A DNA stretch of 64,000 nt from Microbacteriaceae bacterium VKM Ac-2855 (lineage in GTDB: Bacteria > Actinomycetota > Actinomycetes > Actinomycetales > Microbacteriaceae): the NCBI GenBank assembly GCA_013204985.1, contig JABMLG010000007.1, positions 1-64,000 of the forward strand, read 5' to 3'. Shown here in pieces: positions 16,123 through 25,847 of the stretch. A program made the translations under genes and the position numbers. Position 1 is the stretch's first letter, and the number at the start of each line of letters is the position of its first letter. Under the pieces are notes generated by a model, which had not been told where the DNA came from, searched no databases, and saw only the letters and a list, made by a program, of their open reading frames with translations.

Positions 16123-17486
16123 GAGGGAGATCCTTCGCTGATCGGGTGATGGGGCAGGGTCGAGGGATGCACAGCGGCGGCGGATCGCGCCGCGTCGATC
16201 GCGTCGAGCGCTGCGGCGAGGCGCCTCTCGCTCCCATCGGGATCGATGACCTGCCCGCCGACGATGGTTGTCAGTACGTCGGCTGCCGTCGCCACGAGCG
16301 GGTACGCCTCAAGGGGCGCGCCAATGGTCCGGATCGAGCGCGGATCGAGTTCGACCAGATCGCACACGGCTCCGACACGTATCCCGCCGCGCCAACCGAG
16401 CGAGTGGTAGCCGTCGACGGTGCCGGCACGCCACAACTCGGGGAGCGAGAAGACTCCGCGTCGGCGGCGGTTCAGCCGTTCTCCGGCTTCGAGCCCGCGC
16501 AACTCGAGCAGTGGGTCGATGACGGCGTTCTGGTCGGAACCGATGGCCAATGAGGCGCCTCGATCGACGAGATGGCGCGCCGGTCCGATCCCATCGCCGA
16601 GGTCGGCTTCGGTGCTCGGGCACATCACGACGGCGACACCCGCCTCACCGAGCAGATCACGGTCAGCTTCGGTCAGGTGAGTGGCGTGGACCACGGAGAG
16701 GCGACCCGAGAGAGCGCCGGCACGGGCGAGCAGACCCGTGGGTGTGAGCCCGGTTGCTGCGAGGCATTCTTCGTTCTCGCGCGGCTGCTCGGACAGGTGG
16801 ATGTGCAGCGGCACGTCGGCGGGGAGTTCCGCGGCGACGGCCGCGATCTCGGCTTCGGGTACGGCACGCACCGAATGGATCGCGGCACCCAGGATGACGT
16901 CGGGTCGACTCTCGAACTCCGAGTTCAGCAGGCGCCAACGGTCGAACCAGCCCGCCGCGCTGCGGTCTCCGAAGCGTCGCTGTTGTGGTTCGAGATCCCG
17001 CCCCAACCCGGCTCCGAGGTAGAGGGTGTCGAGGAGGGTGAGCCGGATGCCGGCGTCTGCAGCGGCGTCCGTCACGGCTCTCTCCATGGCGTGATCGGGC
17101 TCACGGTAGGGTTCGCCTCCCGGCCGGTGGTGGACGTAGTGGAATTCTCCGACTGCGGTGTAACCGGCGGCGGTCATCTCGCCGAACGCGGCGCGGGCGA
17201 GATCGCGATAGAGCGTTGGATCCAGCACCCCGGCGACGTCGTACATCTCGTCGCGCCAGCGCCAGAAGTCGCCGCCGTCAGCGTGGGTACGGCCCCGCAG
17301 TGCTCGGTGGAAGAGGTGTGAGTGGGCGTTCGCGAGGCCCGGAACGACCGTCCCGAGCAGACGGTCGGCCGGATTCGCCTCGACCCCGACCTCGACAGCG
17401 GTGATGTTCCCGGATTCGGACACGACACGGACTCGCTCGCGCACGACACCGTCGATGACGGCGCGCGCGCACCAGAAGCCGATCAC
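16119..17486 (-). CDS. hutF: Formimidoylglutamate deiminase
   Basis: Encodes 455 residues with a GTG start at 17486 that overlaps the preceding stop as GTGA. The metal site [14 protein letters not shown] near residue 56, [12 protein letters not shown], the HLSEQ motif and HATHL, with IGSDQN near residue 325, fit HutF of the amidohydrolase superfamily. It removes ammonia from N-formimidoyl-glutamate to give N-formyl-glutamate, so the locus uses the deiminase branch of histidine breakdown, which needs a further deformylase. The neighbour at 17483 is the candidate for that step. Confidence 0.92.
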   Translation of the reverse strand: MIGFWCARAVIDGVVRERVRVVSESGNITAVEVGVEANPADRLLGTVVPGLANAHSHLFHRALRGRTHADGGDFWRWRDEMYDVAGVLDPTLYRDLARAAFGEMTAAGYTAVGEFHYVHHRPGGEPYREPDHAMERAVTDAAADAGIRLTLLDTLYLGAGLGRDLEPQQRRFGDRSAAGWFDRWRLLNSEFESRPDVILGAAIHSVRAVPEAEIAAVAAELPADVPLHIHLSEQPRENEECLAATGLTPTGLLARAGALSGRLSVVHATHLTEADRDLLGEAGVAVVMCPSTEADLGDGIGPARHLVDRGASLAIGSDQNAVIDPLLELRGLEAGERLNRRRRGVFSLPELWRAGTVDGYHSLGWRGGIRVGAVCDLVELDPRSIRTIGAPLEAYPLVATAADVLTTIVGGQVIDPDGSERRLAAALDAIDAARSAAAVHPSTLPHHPISEGSPS

Positions 17487-18688
17487 AGCATCTCCCGCAG
17501 CACGCCGACGAGCGCCTGGGCGCCTCGTCGGCAGTCGTCGTCCTCGGCGTGCTCCTCGGGGGAGTGCGAGACTCCCGTGGGGTTACGCACGAACAGCATC
17601 GCGGTCGGCACCGACGCGGCCAGGATCCCTGCATCGTGACCGGCGCCGCTGGCCAGCACTGGAACGCGTCCTTCCAGTGCACCGAGGACGCGGTCGCGGA
17701 GGGCGAGGTCGAAGGACACCTCGGAGCCATAGGACTCCTCGACCACCTCCAGAACGCAACCCTCGTCCTCAGCCGCGAGGTGCGCGCGCGTGATGATGTC
17801 CTCGACCGCCGCGCGTGCTTGTGCGTCGGCGCCAGCGCGCACGTCGACCCACGCGTCCACGCGTGAAGCGATCACGTTCGTCCCGCCGGGTACCGGCACG
17901 AGACGGCCGACGGTCGCCCGGGTCGATGGTCGCGCGGCCGCCACCTCGCGGGAGGCGAGCACCGAGCGTGCCGCGGCGACCATGGGGTCCCGCCGGTCTT
18001 CGATCGCCGTTGTTCCGGCGTGGTTGCCCTCGCCGGTGAAGGAGAGTCGCCAGCGGCCGTGGGCGAGGATGCTGGACGCGACGGCGATCGGAGCATCGAG
18101 ATCGATCAGGCCGCGGCCCTGCTCGACATGCAACTCGACGAAGACCCCCAGCCGCGCGAGAGACTCCCGGTCGACCCCGAAATCCGGGAAGCCGGCGGCT
18201 GTGGCCGCCTCGGCGAATGTCACCCCATCGGAGTCGCGGAGCGCCGCGGCGCGCTCGGCGGTGATGGCGCCGGAGAGGAGGCGGCTGCCGAGACAGGCGA
18301 TCCCGAACCGTGACCCCTCCTCCTCCGCGAACACAACGACGGCGAACGGTCGGGAGGGCGTGAACCCGCTCGCGCGCAGCTCCTCCACCGCGACGAGAGC
18401 GGAGGCGACGCCGAGCGGACCGTCGAACGCCCCGCCTCCCGGCACGGAGTCGAGGTGGCTGCCGGTCACCACCGCGTCGTTGCCCGGCTGCCCCCACCAA
18501 GCCCAGAGATTGCCGTTGCGGTCGGTCTCGACGCCGAGGCCGAGACCTTCCGCGCGCTCGATGAACCACTCGCGCAGTTCTCGCTCGGCCGGGTCGAACA
18601 CGTGGCGGGAGTAGCCGCCTCGCGCTCGGTCCCGCCCGACGCCGTCGATCTCGGCCAGCAGCGTCGGCACACCTCCGGTCGCGCTCAC
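17483..18688 (-). CDS. M20-family amidohydrolase (allantoate amidohydrolase-like), candidate N-formylglutamate deformylase
   Basis: Encodes 401 residues from the GTG at 18688, which overlaps the hutU stop as GTGA. Zinc and catalytic motifs of the M20 allantoate/N-carbamoyl-amino-acid amidohydrolase group: [41 protein letters not shown] and the C-terminal GAGHDAG. In the deiminase branch N-formyl-glutamate is normally cleaved by HutG, an unrelated enzyme, and none is seen here. Its position inside the coupled hutU-hutF-hutI operon suggests this M20 protein removes the formyl group instead. That activity is inferred. Confidence 0.85.
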   Translation of the reverse strand: MSATGGVPTLLAEIDGVGRDRARGGYSRHVFDPAERELREWFIERAEGLGLGVETDRNGNLWAWWGQPGNDAVVTGSHLDSVPGGGAFDGPLGVASALVAVEELRASGFTPSRPFAVVVFAEEEGSRFGIACLGSRLLSGAITAERAAALRDSDGVTFAEAATAAGFPDFGVDRESLARLGVFVELHVEQGRGLIDLDAPIAVASSILAHGRWRLSFTGEGNHAGTTAIEDRRDPMVAAARSVLASREVAAARPSTRATVGRLVPVPGGTNVIASRVDAWVDVRAGADAQARAAVEDIITRAHLAAEDEGCVLEVVEESYGSEVSFDLALRDRVLGALEGRVPVLASGAGHDAGILAASVPTAMLFVRNPTGVSHSPEEHAEDDDCRRGAQALVGVLREML

Positions 18689-20352
18689 GCCCCCTCGGCC
18701 CCTTCCCACATCGGCACCCGCAGGCCGCGGTCGCGAGCGACCTCGGCGGCGCGCTCGTAGCCCGCATCGACGTGCCGCATCACTCCGGTTCCGGGGTCGT
18801 TGGTGAGCACGCGTTCGATCTTCTGCGCGGCGAGGTCGGTGCCGTCGGCGACGATCACCTGTCCGGCGTGCAGCGAGCGGCCGATACCCACTCCTCCGCC
18901 GTGGTGCAGCGACACCCAGGTGGCGCCGGACGCGGTGTTCAGCAGGGCGTTCAGCAGCGGCCAGTCGGCGATCGCATCGGAGCCGTCGGCCATGGCCTCG
19001 GTCTCGCGGTAGGGAGACGCGACCGATCCGGAGTCGAGATGGTCGCGGCCGATCACGACCGGTGCCGACAGCTCGCCACTCGCGACCATCTCGTTGAAGC
19101 GGAGACCGGCGAGGTGGCGTTCCTTGTAGCCGAGCCAGCAGATGCGGGCGGGCAGGCCCTCGAAGGCGATCTTCTCGCCGGCGGAGGTGATCCAGCGGCG
19201 CAGCTTCTCGTCGTCCGGGAACAGCTCGAGGATCGCACGGTCGGTGGCCGCGATGTCGGCGGGGTCGCCCGACAGCGCCGCCCAGCGGAACGGTCCCTTG
19301 CCCTCGGCGAAGAGGGGGCGGATGTAGGCGGGCACGAAGCCGGGGAAGTCGAAGGCGCGCTCGTAGCCACCGAGCTGCGCCTCGGCGCGGATCGAGTTGC
19401 CGTAGTCGAAGACCTCGGCGCCGGCGTCGAGGAAGCCGACCATCGCCTGGACTTGCTTGGCCATCGCGGCGCGGGAGCGGAGAGTGAAGTCCTCGGGGTC
19501 CGTCTCGGCGCTCTGGGCCCACTCGGCGACTCCGGTTCCCTCGGGGAGGTAGGAGAGCGGGTCGTGTGCCGAGGTCTGATCGGTGACGATGTCGACGGCC
19601 GTCCCGCGCTCGAGGATTTCGGTGAACACGGTCGCTGCGTTGCCGACGACGCCGACCGAGAGCGCGCGCCGCTCGGCCTTGGCCCGCAGGACCCGCTCGA
19701 GGGCGTCATCGAGATCGTGCGTCATCTCGTCGAGGTAGCCGTGATCGACCCGGCGCTGGAGGCGGGCGGGATCGACGTCGACGATCAGCACCACCCCCTC
19801 GTTCAGGGTTACTGCGAGCGGCTGAGCGCCGCCCATTCCGCCCGCGCCGCCGGTGAGGGTCAGAGTGCCGGCGAGGGTGCCGCCGAATCGCTTGTCGGCG
19901 ATGGCCGCGAACGTCTCGTAGGTGCCCTGGAGGATCCCCTGGGTGCCGATGTAGATCCACGAACCGGCGGTCATCTGGCCGTACATCGTGAGACCGAGCG
20001 CCTCGAGCCGGCGGAACTCGGGCCAGGTGGCCCAGTCTCCGACCAGGTTCGAGTTCGCGATCAGCACGCGCGGCGCCCACTCGTGGGTGCGGAACACACC
20101 AACCGGCTTGCCGGACTGCACGAGCAACGTCTCGTCGGATTCGAGGCCTTCGAGGGTGCGGATGATCGCGTCGTACGCCTCCCAGCTGCGGGCCGCTTTG
20201 CCGGTGCCGCCGTAGACGACGAGGTCGTCGGGCCGCTCGGCGACCTCGGGATCGAGGTTGTTCATCAGCATCCGAAGTACTGCTTCGGTCTGCCAGCTCT
20301 TGGCGGTGAGGGTCGTGCCGCGGGCTGCGCGGACGGGACGGGGGCCATGCAT
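18685..20352 (-). CDS. hutU: Urocanate hydratase
   Basis: Encodes 555 residues from ATG 20352 with AGAAGGA in good position; an in-frame ATG at 20430, also with a plausible binding site, would add 26 residues. Canonical motifs include [46 protein letters not shown], the NAD-binding [13 protein letters not shown] and [11 protein letters not shown]. The enzyme uses tightly bound NAD+ to hydrate urocanate to imidazolone propionate. The substrate-side motifs look like ordinary urocanase. I see no obvious sign of the thiourocanate hydratase branch, although fine distinctions need an alignment. Confidence 0.95.
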   Translation of the reverse strand: MHGPRPVRAARGTTLTAKSWQTEAVLRMLMNNLDPEVAERPDDLVVYGGTGKAARSWEAYDAIIRTLEGLESDETLLVQSGKPVGVFRTHEWAPRVLIANSNLVGDWATWPEFRRLEALGLTMYGQMTAGSWIYIGTQGILQGTYETFAAIADKRFGGTLAGTLTLTGGAGGMGGAQPLAVTLNEGVVLIVDVDPARLQRRVDHGYLDEMTHDLDDALERVLRAKAERRALSVGVVGNAATVFTEILERGTAVDIVTDQTSAHDPLSYLPEGTGVAEWAQSAETDPEDFTLRSRAAMAKQVQAMVGFLDAGAEVFDYGNSIRAEAQLGGYERAFDFPGFVPAYIRPLFAEGKGPFRWAALSGDPADIAATDRAILELFPDDEKLRRWITSAGEKIAFEGLPARICWLGYKERHLAGLRFNEMVASGELSAPVVIGRDHLDSGSVASPYRETEAMADGSDAIADWPLLNALLNTASGATWVSLHHGGGVGIGRSLHAGQVIVADGTDLAAQKIERVLTNDPGTGVMRHVDAGYERAAEVARDRGLRVPMWEGAEGA

Positions 20353-20459
20353 GATGGGTCCTTCTGGCGTGGTCGTGGAGTCGGAGAGTGCTGCGTCACT
20401 GTGGCGTGACGGGGAGGCGATGGTCATGGGGTCCTCTCGGAGAGATCCGGGGGTCTCGG

Positions 20460-21389
20460 TCAGAGCTGGGAGTCGACGATGAACGCCTTCGCGGCGCGCA
20501 TGGCCTCGACGGGCGACGGCACGGCGTCGAGTTCGAGCAGGCGCCACGGCGCGCCTGCAGTGGAGTCGTACAGGCGTGCCCAGGCGGGCCAGTCGACGAC
20601 TCCGGCGCCGAGGGCGCACATGTACTCCTGGTGCTGGTCGTGGATGATCGTGTGATCGATGGGGAAGCCTTCCGGCATGCGCCCGATCGCGTCCTTCCAG
20701 TGCGCGATGATGACGCGGTCCGCATGGCGCCGGACGACGTCGACGGCGTCCCCTCCCGCCAGCGTGATGTGCGCGGTATCCGGGCAGAAGAACACGTACT
20801 CGGGGTCGGTCGCCGTGAGGATCAGGTCGATGTCCCGTCGAGTGCAGAAGGTCGAGTGCGCTTCGGTGTGCAGCGCCGTTTTGACTCCGACGCGCAGCGT
20901 GGCGTCTCCGACGGCGTGGGCGAAGGTCGCGACGGTGTCAGCGAAGGCGAGATCCACGAAGAAAGGCGGCACGCTGTCTCGGCTGTTCCGCATGGGGAGA
21001 CCCGCGACGAGGATCCCTCCGCCGACGTCGGCGACGAACTGCGCCAATTCCTGCGCGCGGTCGACCTCGGCGGAGAGGTCCGACCCCGCCCGCCAGCCGG
21101 AGCCGGAGTGGTAGCTGCTGATGAGCGAGAGCCCCCGCGCGTCGAGTTCGCGGCGGAATCCTGCAGCAGACCCGAAAGCCTCGACGGCGGACGTGGCGTC
21201 GGCCGGCGGGAAGGTCATCTCGAACGCTGTGATCCCGGCTTCGGTCAGAGCGTCGAAGATCCGGGTCCAGATCGCCAGCGGGTCCCGGCGGCGGATGTCC
21301 ATGATGTCGTCGTAACCGGCGACGTTCCAGAAGGACGGGTGATAGAAGGTGATCAGGTCGACGCCGTAGGCGGGTGCGGGTGCGTGCAT
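20460..21389 (-). CDS. TIM-barrel sugar-isomerase-like protein inside the hut operon
   Basis: Encodes 309 residues starting [21 protein letters not shown]. The metal-binding pattern of the xylose isomerase-like barrel is present: [18 protein letters not shown] (His, Glu, His), [13 protein letters not shown] (Asp, His), IAHWKD (His, Asp) and LLELDAVPS (Glu). No such enzyme belongs to the known histidine pathway. It sits between the importer and hutU on the same strand, 107 bases before hutU and 70 after the binding protein. It may process a modified imidazole substrate or simply serve another imported compound. Confidence 0.75.
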   Translation of the reverse strand: MHAPAPAYGVDLITFYHPSFWNVAGYDDIMDIRRRDPLAIWTRIFDALTEAGITAFEMTFPPADATSAVEAFGSAAGFRRELDARGLSLISSYHSGSGWRAGSDLSAEVDRAQELAQFVADVGGGILVAGLPMRNSRDSVPPFFVDLAFADTVATFAHAVGDATLRVGVKTALHTEAHSTFCTRRDIDLILTATDPEYVFFCPDTAHITLAGGDAVDVVRRHADRVIIAHWKDAIGRMPEGFPIDHTIIHDQHQEYMCALGAGVVDWPAWARLYDSTAGAPWRLLELDAVPSPVEAMRAAKAFIVDSQL

Positions 21390-21459
21390 GGTGTGAAGCT
21401 CCTAGGAGGGTCGGCTCGGGGACGCCGCCGGTGCGGCGTCCCCGGGTGTCACGGCCCGA

Positions 21460-22383
21460 TCAGTGGTCGATGTCGTGTTCGGTGAGGAACTCGTCGGCGA
21501 CGGTGGCGGTCTCTTGCTTATCGATCGTCACCTTCGACAGCGCCTCGGTCAGGTTCTCGGTCGTGAGCGCCTCGGAGACGGCGTTGATCGCCTCCTTGGC
21601 CTTGTCGGTCGCCTTGTCGGAGCGGATCAGCGGGGTGATGTTCTCCGCGAGGAAGAGGTGCTCCGGGTCGTCCAGGATCACGAGGCCCTGCCGCTCGATG
21701 TTCGCGTCGGTGGAGAACAGGTTGGCGACCTGGATCGTGCCGTCGAGCAGTGCGGCGAGGGTCAGGGGGCCGCCCGTGTCGAGCCCGCGGAACTCTTTGA
21801 AGTCGAGGTTGTACTTGTCTTTCAGACCCACGAGGCCGACGTAGGTCTCGTCCCATCCGGCGCCGGAACCGATCGCGAATTCACCGGCGACCGGCTCGAG
21901 GTCGGCGATCGAGGTCAGTCCGTACTTCTCTGCCGTCTCCGGGGTGACGACGAGGGTGTCCTTATCCTCCGCTTCCGACATCGGAAGCGTCTCGAGACCC
22001 TCGGGGAGCACCTTCTGCAGTTCGGCGTTGACGGCGTCGGCGGTGGTGACGCCCTCGGGCGCTCCTCCCTCGATGAGGGAGGAGTAGAGGGCGCCGTTGT
22101 ATTCGGGGAGCAGGTCGATCGAGCCGTCCTCGATCGCGGCGAGGTAGATGTCGCGTGCTCCGATGTTGAAGTTGCGGGTGACGGAGAAGCCTGCGCCCTC
22201 GAGGGCCTGCGAGTACATCTCGGCGAGGAGTTCGTTTTCGGGGAAGGCGGCGGAGCCGACGGCGATCGTGCCTTCATCGCTGGATCCGCCACCGCCGCTC
22301 GCCATCGGATCGTTGCTGCAGGCGGAGAGGGTGAGCGCAGCAGCGGCAGCGAGGCCGATGAGGGCGTAATGGCGACGGTTCAT
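21460..22383 (-). CDS. Quaternary-amine-type ABC substrate-binding lipoprotein (OpuBC/OsmF family)
   Basis: Encodes 307 residues. A lipoprotein signal ends in LSAC with Cys22. The mature part starts IAVGSAAFPENELLAEMYSQALEGAGFSV and contains DGSIDLLPEYNGALYSSL, the hallmark of the type F betaine/choline/ergothioneine-binding proteins. GAAAGG lies seven bases before ATG 22383. It delivers ligand to the two membrane proteins encoded next to it. Within a hut operon this points to import of an imidazole compound with a quaternary nitrogen such as histidine betaine; plain histidine is also carried by some betaine-type systems. Confidence 0.88.
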   Translation of the reverse strand: MNRRHYALIGLAAAAALTLSACSNDPMASGGGGSSDEGTIAVGSAAFPENELLAEMYSQALEGAGFSVTRNFNIGARDIYLAAIEDGSIDLLPEYNGALYSSLIEGGAPEGVTTADAVNAELQKVLPEGLETLPMSEAEDKDTLVVTPETAEKYGLTSIADLEPVAGEFAIGSGAGWDETYVGLVGLKDKYNLDFKEFRGLDTGGPLTLAALLDGTIQVANLFSTDANIERQGLVILDDPEHLFLAENITPLIRSDKATDKAKEAINAVSEALTTENLTEALSKVTIDKQETATVADEFLTEHDIDH

Positions 22384-22387
22384 GGCA

Positions 22388-23152
22388 TTACCTTTCGGGG
22401 AGGTCGGCTGCGATCGCGTCGCGGCCGAGGGGGGAGGAGGTGGAGCGGACAGGAACACGGGTTGTCCTGCGGCGGGAAAGTCGGGTGGAAGCGCTCGCGA
22501 CCCCGGGAGAGACGACGAGGCGCTCGATACCCGCAATAGCTAGATCGATGACGATCGCGAGCAGCGCGACGAGCACGCCTCCCGCGATGACGCGGTCGTA
22601 CTGGTTCAGGCTGAGGCCGGTGATGAGCGGTTGCCCGAGACCACCGAGTCCGACGTAGGCGGCGACGGTGGCGGTAGCGATCACTTGGAGGGTCGCCGAG
22701 CGGATTCCGGCGAAGATCAGTGGGAGGGAGTTGGGGATCTCGACCCGCCAGAGCACCTGCATGTCTCGCATGCCCATTCCGCGTGCGGCGTCCACGGTGT
22801 GGCGGTCGACAGCGCGGAGTCCGGCGAACGTCGATGTCAGGATCGGCGGGATGGCGAGGACGACCAGGGCGACCATCATCGGCGTGATACCGAGACCGAT
22901 GGTGACGACCAGCAGGCTGATCAGGCCGAACGTCGGGAGGGATCGCCCGGCGTTACCGATGGCGATCACGATGAAGGAGAACCGCCCGGTGTGCCCGATC
23001 CAGAGGCCCACGGGCAAGGCGATGAGCGCGGCGATCGCCACTGCCGAGAAGGTGTAGCCGAGGTGCACGCCGATCAGGGCGGGGAATGCGCCGCTGGGAC
23101 CGATCAGCCAGTTCGCGGGATCGAAGAGGTAGGGGATGTCCGAGCGGTTCAT
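22388..23152 (-). CDS. OpuC-type ABC permease
   Basis: Encodes 254 residues from ATG 23152, which overlaps the stop of the other permease by four bases. The core ABC membrane domain has about five to six segments and the cytoplasmic coupling motif DAARGMGMRDMQVLWRVEIPNSLPLIFAGIRSA, ending GLGGLGQPLITGL. Pfam-type BPD_transp_1 permease of osmoprotectant/betaine importers. The C-terminal thirty residues are Arg/Ser-rich and disordered. It pairs with the 23149 permease as a heterodimer. Confidence 0.87.
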   Translation of the reverse strand: MNRSDIPYLFDPANWLIGPSGAFPALIGVHLGYTFSAVAIAALIALPVGLWIGHTGRFSFIVIAIGNAGRSLPTFGLISLLVVTIGLGITPMMVALVVLAIPPILTSTFAGLRAVDRHTVDAARGMGMRDMQVLWRVEIPNSLPLIFAGIRSATLQVIATATVAAYVGLGGLGQPLITGLSLNQYDRVIAGGVLVALLAIVIDLAIAGIERLVVSPGVASASTRLSRRRTTRVPVRSTSSPLGRDAIAADLPER

Positions 23153-23799
23153 CGCGTACTCATCCCCAGACGCGTCCACGGCGTGAGAGCCCTCTGAGCG
23201 AGGACGATGGCCCCATCGCAGACGGCGGCGAGGGCGATCGAGAGAACGATGCCCACGATGATGGGTTCGATGTAGCTGAGCTGGAGCCCGCGGGTGAAGA
23301 GCGCACCGAGCCCGCCGACACCGATCAACGCGCCGACGCTGACGATACTGATGTTGGCGACCGTGGCGACCCGCAGACCCTGCAGCGTCACGGGAAGGGA
23401 CATCGGCAGCTCGACCGCGAAGAGACGGCGCAGGCGTCGGAACCCCATCGCCGATGCGGCTTCGAGAACGGTGGGGTCGACGGAACGAAGCCCATCGGCG
23501 ACGACGCGCACCATCAGCGCCGCGGTGTAGATCGCGAGAGCGACAACGATGTTGAGCGGGTCGAGGATCCGCGTGCCGATGATGCCAGGCAGGACGACGA
23601 AGAGGGCGAGTGAGGGGATCGCGTAGACGACACCGGTGACGGCTGTGAGCGGCTGATAGAGCCATCCATATCGGACGGCGAGGTAGCCGAGCGGGACGGC
23701 GATGACCACACCGATCACCAGCGGGAGGATCGCCAGGATGATGTGCTGTACGAGCGCATTGACGATCGTGGTGCTGCTGTTCGACAGGTACTCGATCAC
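23149..23799 (-). CDS. OpuC-type ABC permease
   Basis: Encodes 216 residues from GTG 23799 (VIEYLSNSSTT), overlapping the ATPase stop as GTGA; the longer ORF runs antisense through the ATPase and is not credible. The coupling motif is EAASAMGFRRLRRLFAVELPMSLPVTLQGLRVA, followed by GALIGVGGLGALFTRG. Size is standard for OpuBB/OpuBD-type proteins. It forms the translocation pore with the permease at 22388. Confidence 0.88.
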   Translation of the reverse strand: MIEYLSNSSTTIVNALVQHIILAILPLVIGVVIAVPLGYLAVRYGWLYQPLTAVTGVVYAIPSLALFVVLPGIIGTRILDPLNIVVALAIYTAALMVRVVADGLRSVDPTVLEAASAMGFRRLRRLFAVELPMSLPVTLQGLRVATVANISIVSVGALIGVGGLGALFTRGLQLSYIEPIIVGIVLSIALAAVCDGAIVLAQRALTPWTRLGMSTR

Positions 23800-24845
23800 G
23801 GAGTTACTGCCGTCCGGCTGAGGCGACGGGCGGTGAGCTGCGCGAACAGGCTTTCGTGGGTGATGATGCCGTCGGCGATCCCCTCGGTGTCGACGCGGAC
23901 GGCGATGCCGACCGGCGAGCTGATCACGGCATCGGTGACCCCGCGAAGGGAGTCCCGGTTCGTGAAGGTGGCCCCGATCGGCAGGTCGTTTCTGCCTTGA
24001 CTCGTCCATCGGAGGGGGCGCCCGGAGGCGTCGAGTTCGAGCCGTGCTTCCGGCCGTGTCGCCGATGTGATCGGATCCACCGTGAGTGCCGCTGCTGATT
24101 CGAAGGAGAGGCTGCGGAAACCGCGGTCCCGGCCGGCGAAGGTGGCGACGAAGTCGTTGACAGGGTTCTCGAGGATCTCCTGCGGCGGCGCGAACTGCTC
24201 GAGGTGTCCGCCCGTCTGGAAGATGGCGATGTGATCACCGAGCTTGATCGCCTCGTCGATGTCGTGCGTGACGAGGACGATGGTCTTCCCGATGTCGCGC
24301 TGCAGACGAAGGAACTCATCCTGCAACTCGGCGCGGACCACCGGGTCCACCGCGCTGAACGGCTCGTCCATCAGCAGGACCGGCGGGTCGGCCGCGAGCG
24401 CGCGGGCCACTCCCACTCTCTGCTGCTGTCCACCCGAGAGCTGCACGGGGTAGCGCTTCGCCAGGGACTGAGGTAGTCCGACTCGCTCCATGAGCTCCCC
24501 GGCCGAGGCGAGGGCCTTGCGCTTGCCCACCCCCATGAGCCGGGGGACCGTCACGATGTTCTCGGCGATCGTCAGATGCGGGAACAGGCCTGCCTGCTGG
24601 ATGACGTACCCGATGGAACGACGCATCACGGCAACGTCTCGCGACCGAACATCCTCTCCGTCGAGCCTGATCGACCCGCTCGTGGACTCGATCATGCGGT
24701 TGATCATCCGCAACGACGTCGTCTTACCGCAGCCGGAGGGGCCCACGAAGACGCTGATATGGCCGGTGGGCAGGGTAAGCGTGAGGTCATCGACGGCGAC
24801 TGTTCCGTCGGGGAAGACTTTGGATACTCCGTCGAACTCAATCAT
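23796..24845 (-). CDS. OpuC/ProV-type ABC transporter ATP-binding protein
   Basis: Encodes 349 residues. Walker A GPSGCGKTT near residue 35, signature LSGGQQQRVGVARAL, Walker B VLLMDEPFSAVD and the switch histidine in LVTHDIDEA. The remaining hundred residues form a CBS-like regulatory tail, as in betaine importers whose activity responds to ionic strength or nucleotides. First gene of the importer, with GAGGGG before ATG. The 155-base gap before it (24846-25000) must hold the operon promoter; no clear box was identified there. Confidence 0.9.
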   Translation of the reverse strand: MIEFDGVSKVFPDGTVAVDDLTLTLPTGHISVFVGPSGCGKTTSLRMINRMIESTSGSIRLDGEDVRSRDVAVMRRSIGYVIQQAGLFPHLTIAENIVTVPRLMGVGKRKALASAGELMERVGLPQSLAKRYPVQLSGGQQQRVGVARALAADPPVLLMDEPFSAVDPVVRAELQDEFLRLQRDIGKTIVLVTHDIDEAIKLGDHIAIFQTGGHLEQFAPPQEILENPVNDFVATFAGRDRGFRSLSFESAAALTVDPITSATRPEARLELDASGRPLRWTSQGRNDLPIGATFTNRDSLRGVTDAVISSPVGIAVRVDTEGIADGIITHESLFAQLTARRLSRTAVTP

Positions 24846-25000
24846 GGTCGCCCCTCGGTCGTGAGAAGTCGGAAGTGGTGCCGTGGTTCATGAGCGGTCC
24901 TCCTGGACGTCGGGAACAGATAGGTGTGAGCGCCTGCGGCTGTCGGCCTCACGGACAAGGCGGGCCCAGCGAGGGGAGCGAGTGATGAGAGAGTCGACTG

Positions 25001-25657
25001 TCATCGCGCGCCGCCAAGGCTCGCGGACAGCTGTCGGGTGGCTCGGACGAGTGCCATGCCGTGCCGCATTTCGTCGACCGCGTGCTCGCGGTAGCTCGGC
25101 ACGACGAGGCTCATGGCAGCAACGATGCGATTACCCGCACGAACTGGGGCTGCGATCGCGGTGATATCAGGCTCGATACCGCTCGCGACGACGACGAAGC
25201 CCTCATCCGGAGTCTTTCCGCACAGCACAGCACCGGCAGCCGAGTCTTCGAGCGAGATCGTTCGACCGACCCAACTCGCGTGCCGCACCGAATGAGTGCC
25301 CTCGACGATGCTGATGTAGACCGCGGTCGATTTATGACCCTCGATGCTGAGGTACACGGATTCTCCGGTCTCTTCGACGAGGTCCTGCATGATCGGATGC
25401 GCCTTCTCGATCAGTGCCTCGCTCGTCAGCGCCTGCGCGCCGAGCTGTACAAGACGACTACCCGGTCGGAAGACCCCGGCGTCGTCCCGGCGAACGAAGC
25501 CGCTGCCTTCGAGGGTTCGCAGGAGTCGGAGAGCGGTGCTGGCTGCGAGATCTGTGGCGCGGGCGCTCTCGGCGAGCGTGGCGCTGCCTCGATCGCAGAT
25601 CACGGCAAGCAGAGCGAGCGCGCGGTCGACCGCTCGGGTCGCTGTTTCCTCAGCCAT
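25001..25657 (-). CDS. IclR-family regulator of the hut/betaine locus
   Basis: Encodes 218 residues from ATG 25657, chosen for the AAGGAGG four to five bases upstream. The winged helix (ATLAESARATDLAASTALRLLRTLEGSGFVRRDD) is followed by a somewhat shortened effector domain with DSAAGAVLCG and ITAIAAPVRAG. It stands between the importer-hut operon and the divergent lyase-hutD pair, so it is the obvious local regulator of both. A candidate operator with AGATT/AATCT dyads lies at 25726-25744. Confidence 0.85.
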   Translation of the reverse strand: MAEETATRAVDRALALLAVICDRGSATLAESARATDLAASTALRLLRTLEGSGFVRRDDAGVFRPGSRLVQLGAQALTSEALIEKAHPIMQDLVEETGESVYLSIEGHKSTAVYISIVEGTHSVRHASWVGRTISLEDSAAGAVLCGKTPDEGFVVVASGIEPDITAIAAPVRAGNRIVAAMSLVVPSYREHAVDEMRHGMALVRATRQLSASLGGAR

Positions 25658-25725
25658 AGAGCCTCCTTGAGCGTGCAACGGATGGTGGGCGATGTCCGGA
25701 TCCTGGGCTCCGGTCGAACGGGACC

Positions 25726-25744
25726 AGATTACGAATCTCAGATT
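25726..25744. promoter_or_regulatory. Interlaced dyad operator between IclR and lyase genes
   Basis: AGATTACGAATCT (25726-25738) is a 5-base dyad with a 3-base spacer, and its right half AATCT forms a second dyad with AGATT at 25740-25744. The element lies 69 bases upstream of the IclR gene and 104 upstream of the lyase start, as expected for an operator controlling both directions. Confidence 0.45.
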
Positions 25745-25847
25745 TCATCAAGCGGCACGATTATTTCCGCGCCGTAAAAGCTCATTGCCACTAGATGGAA
25801 TCGGTTCTCGAGCGCATCAGAATGAGTGGGAGGACGAAGGAGGAACC

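Noticed and set aside
18772-20409. A 545-codon plus-strand ORF opposite hutU
   Set aside because: Antisense shadow of a textbook urocanase gene.
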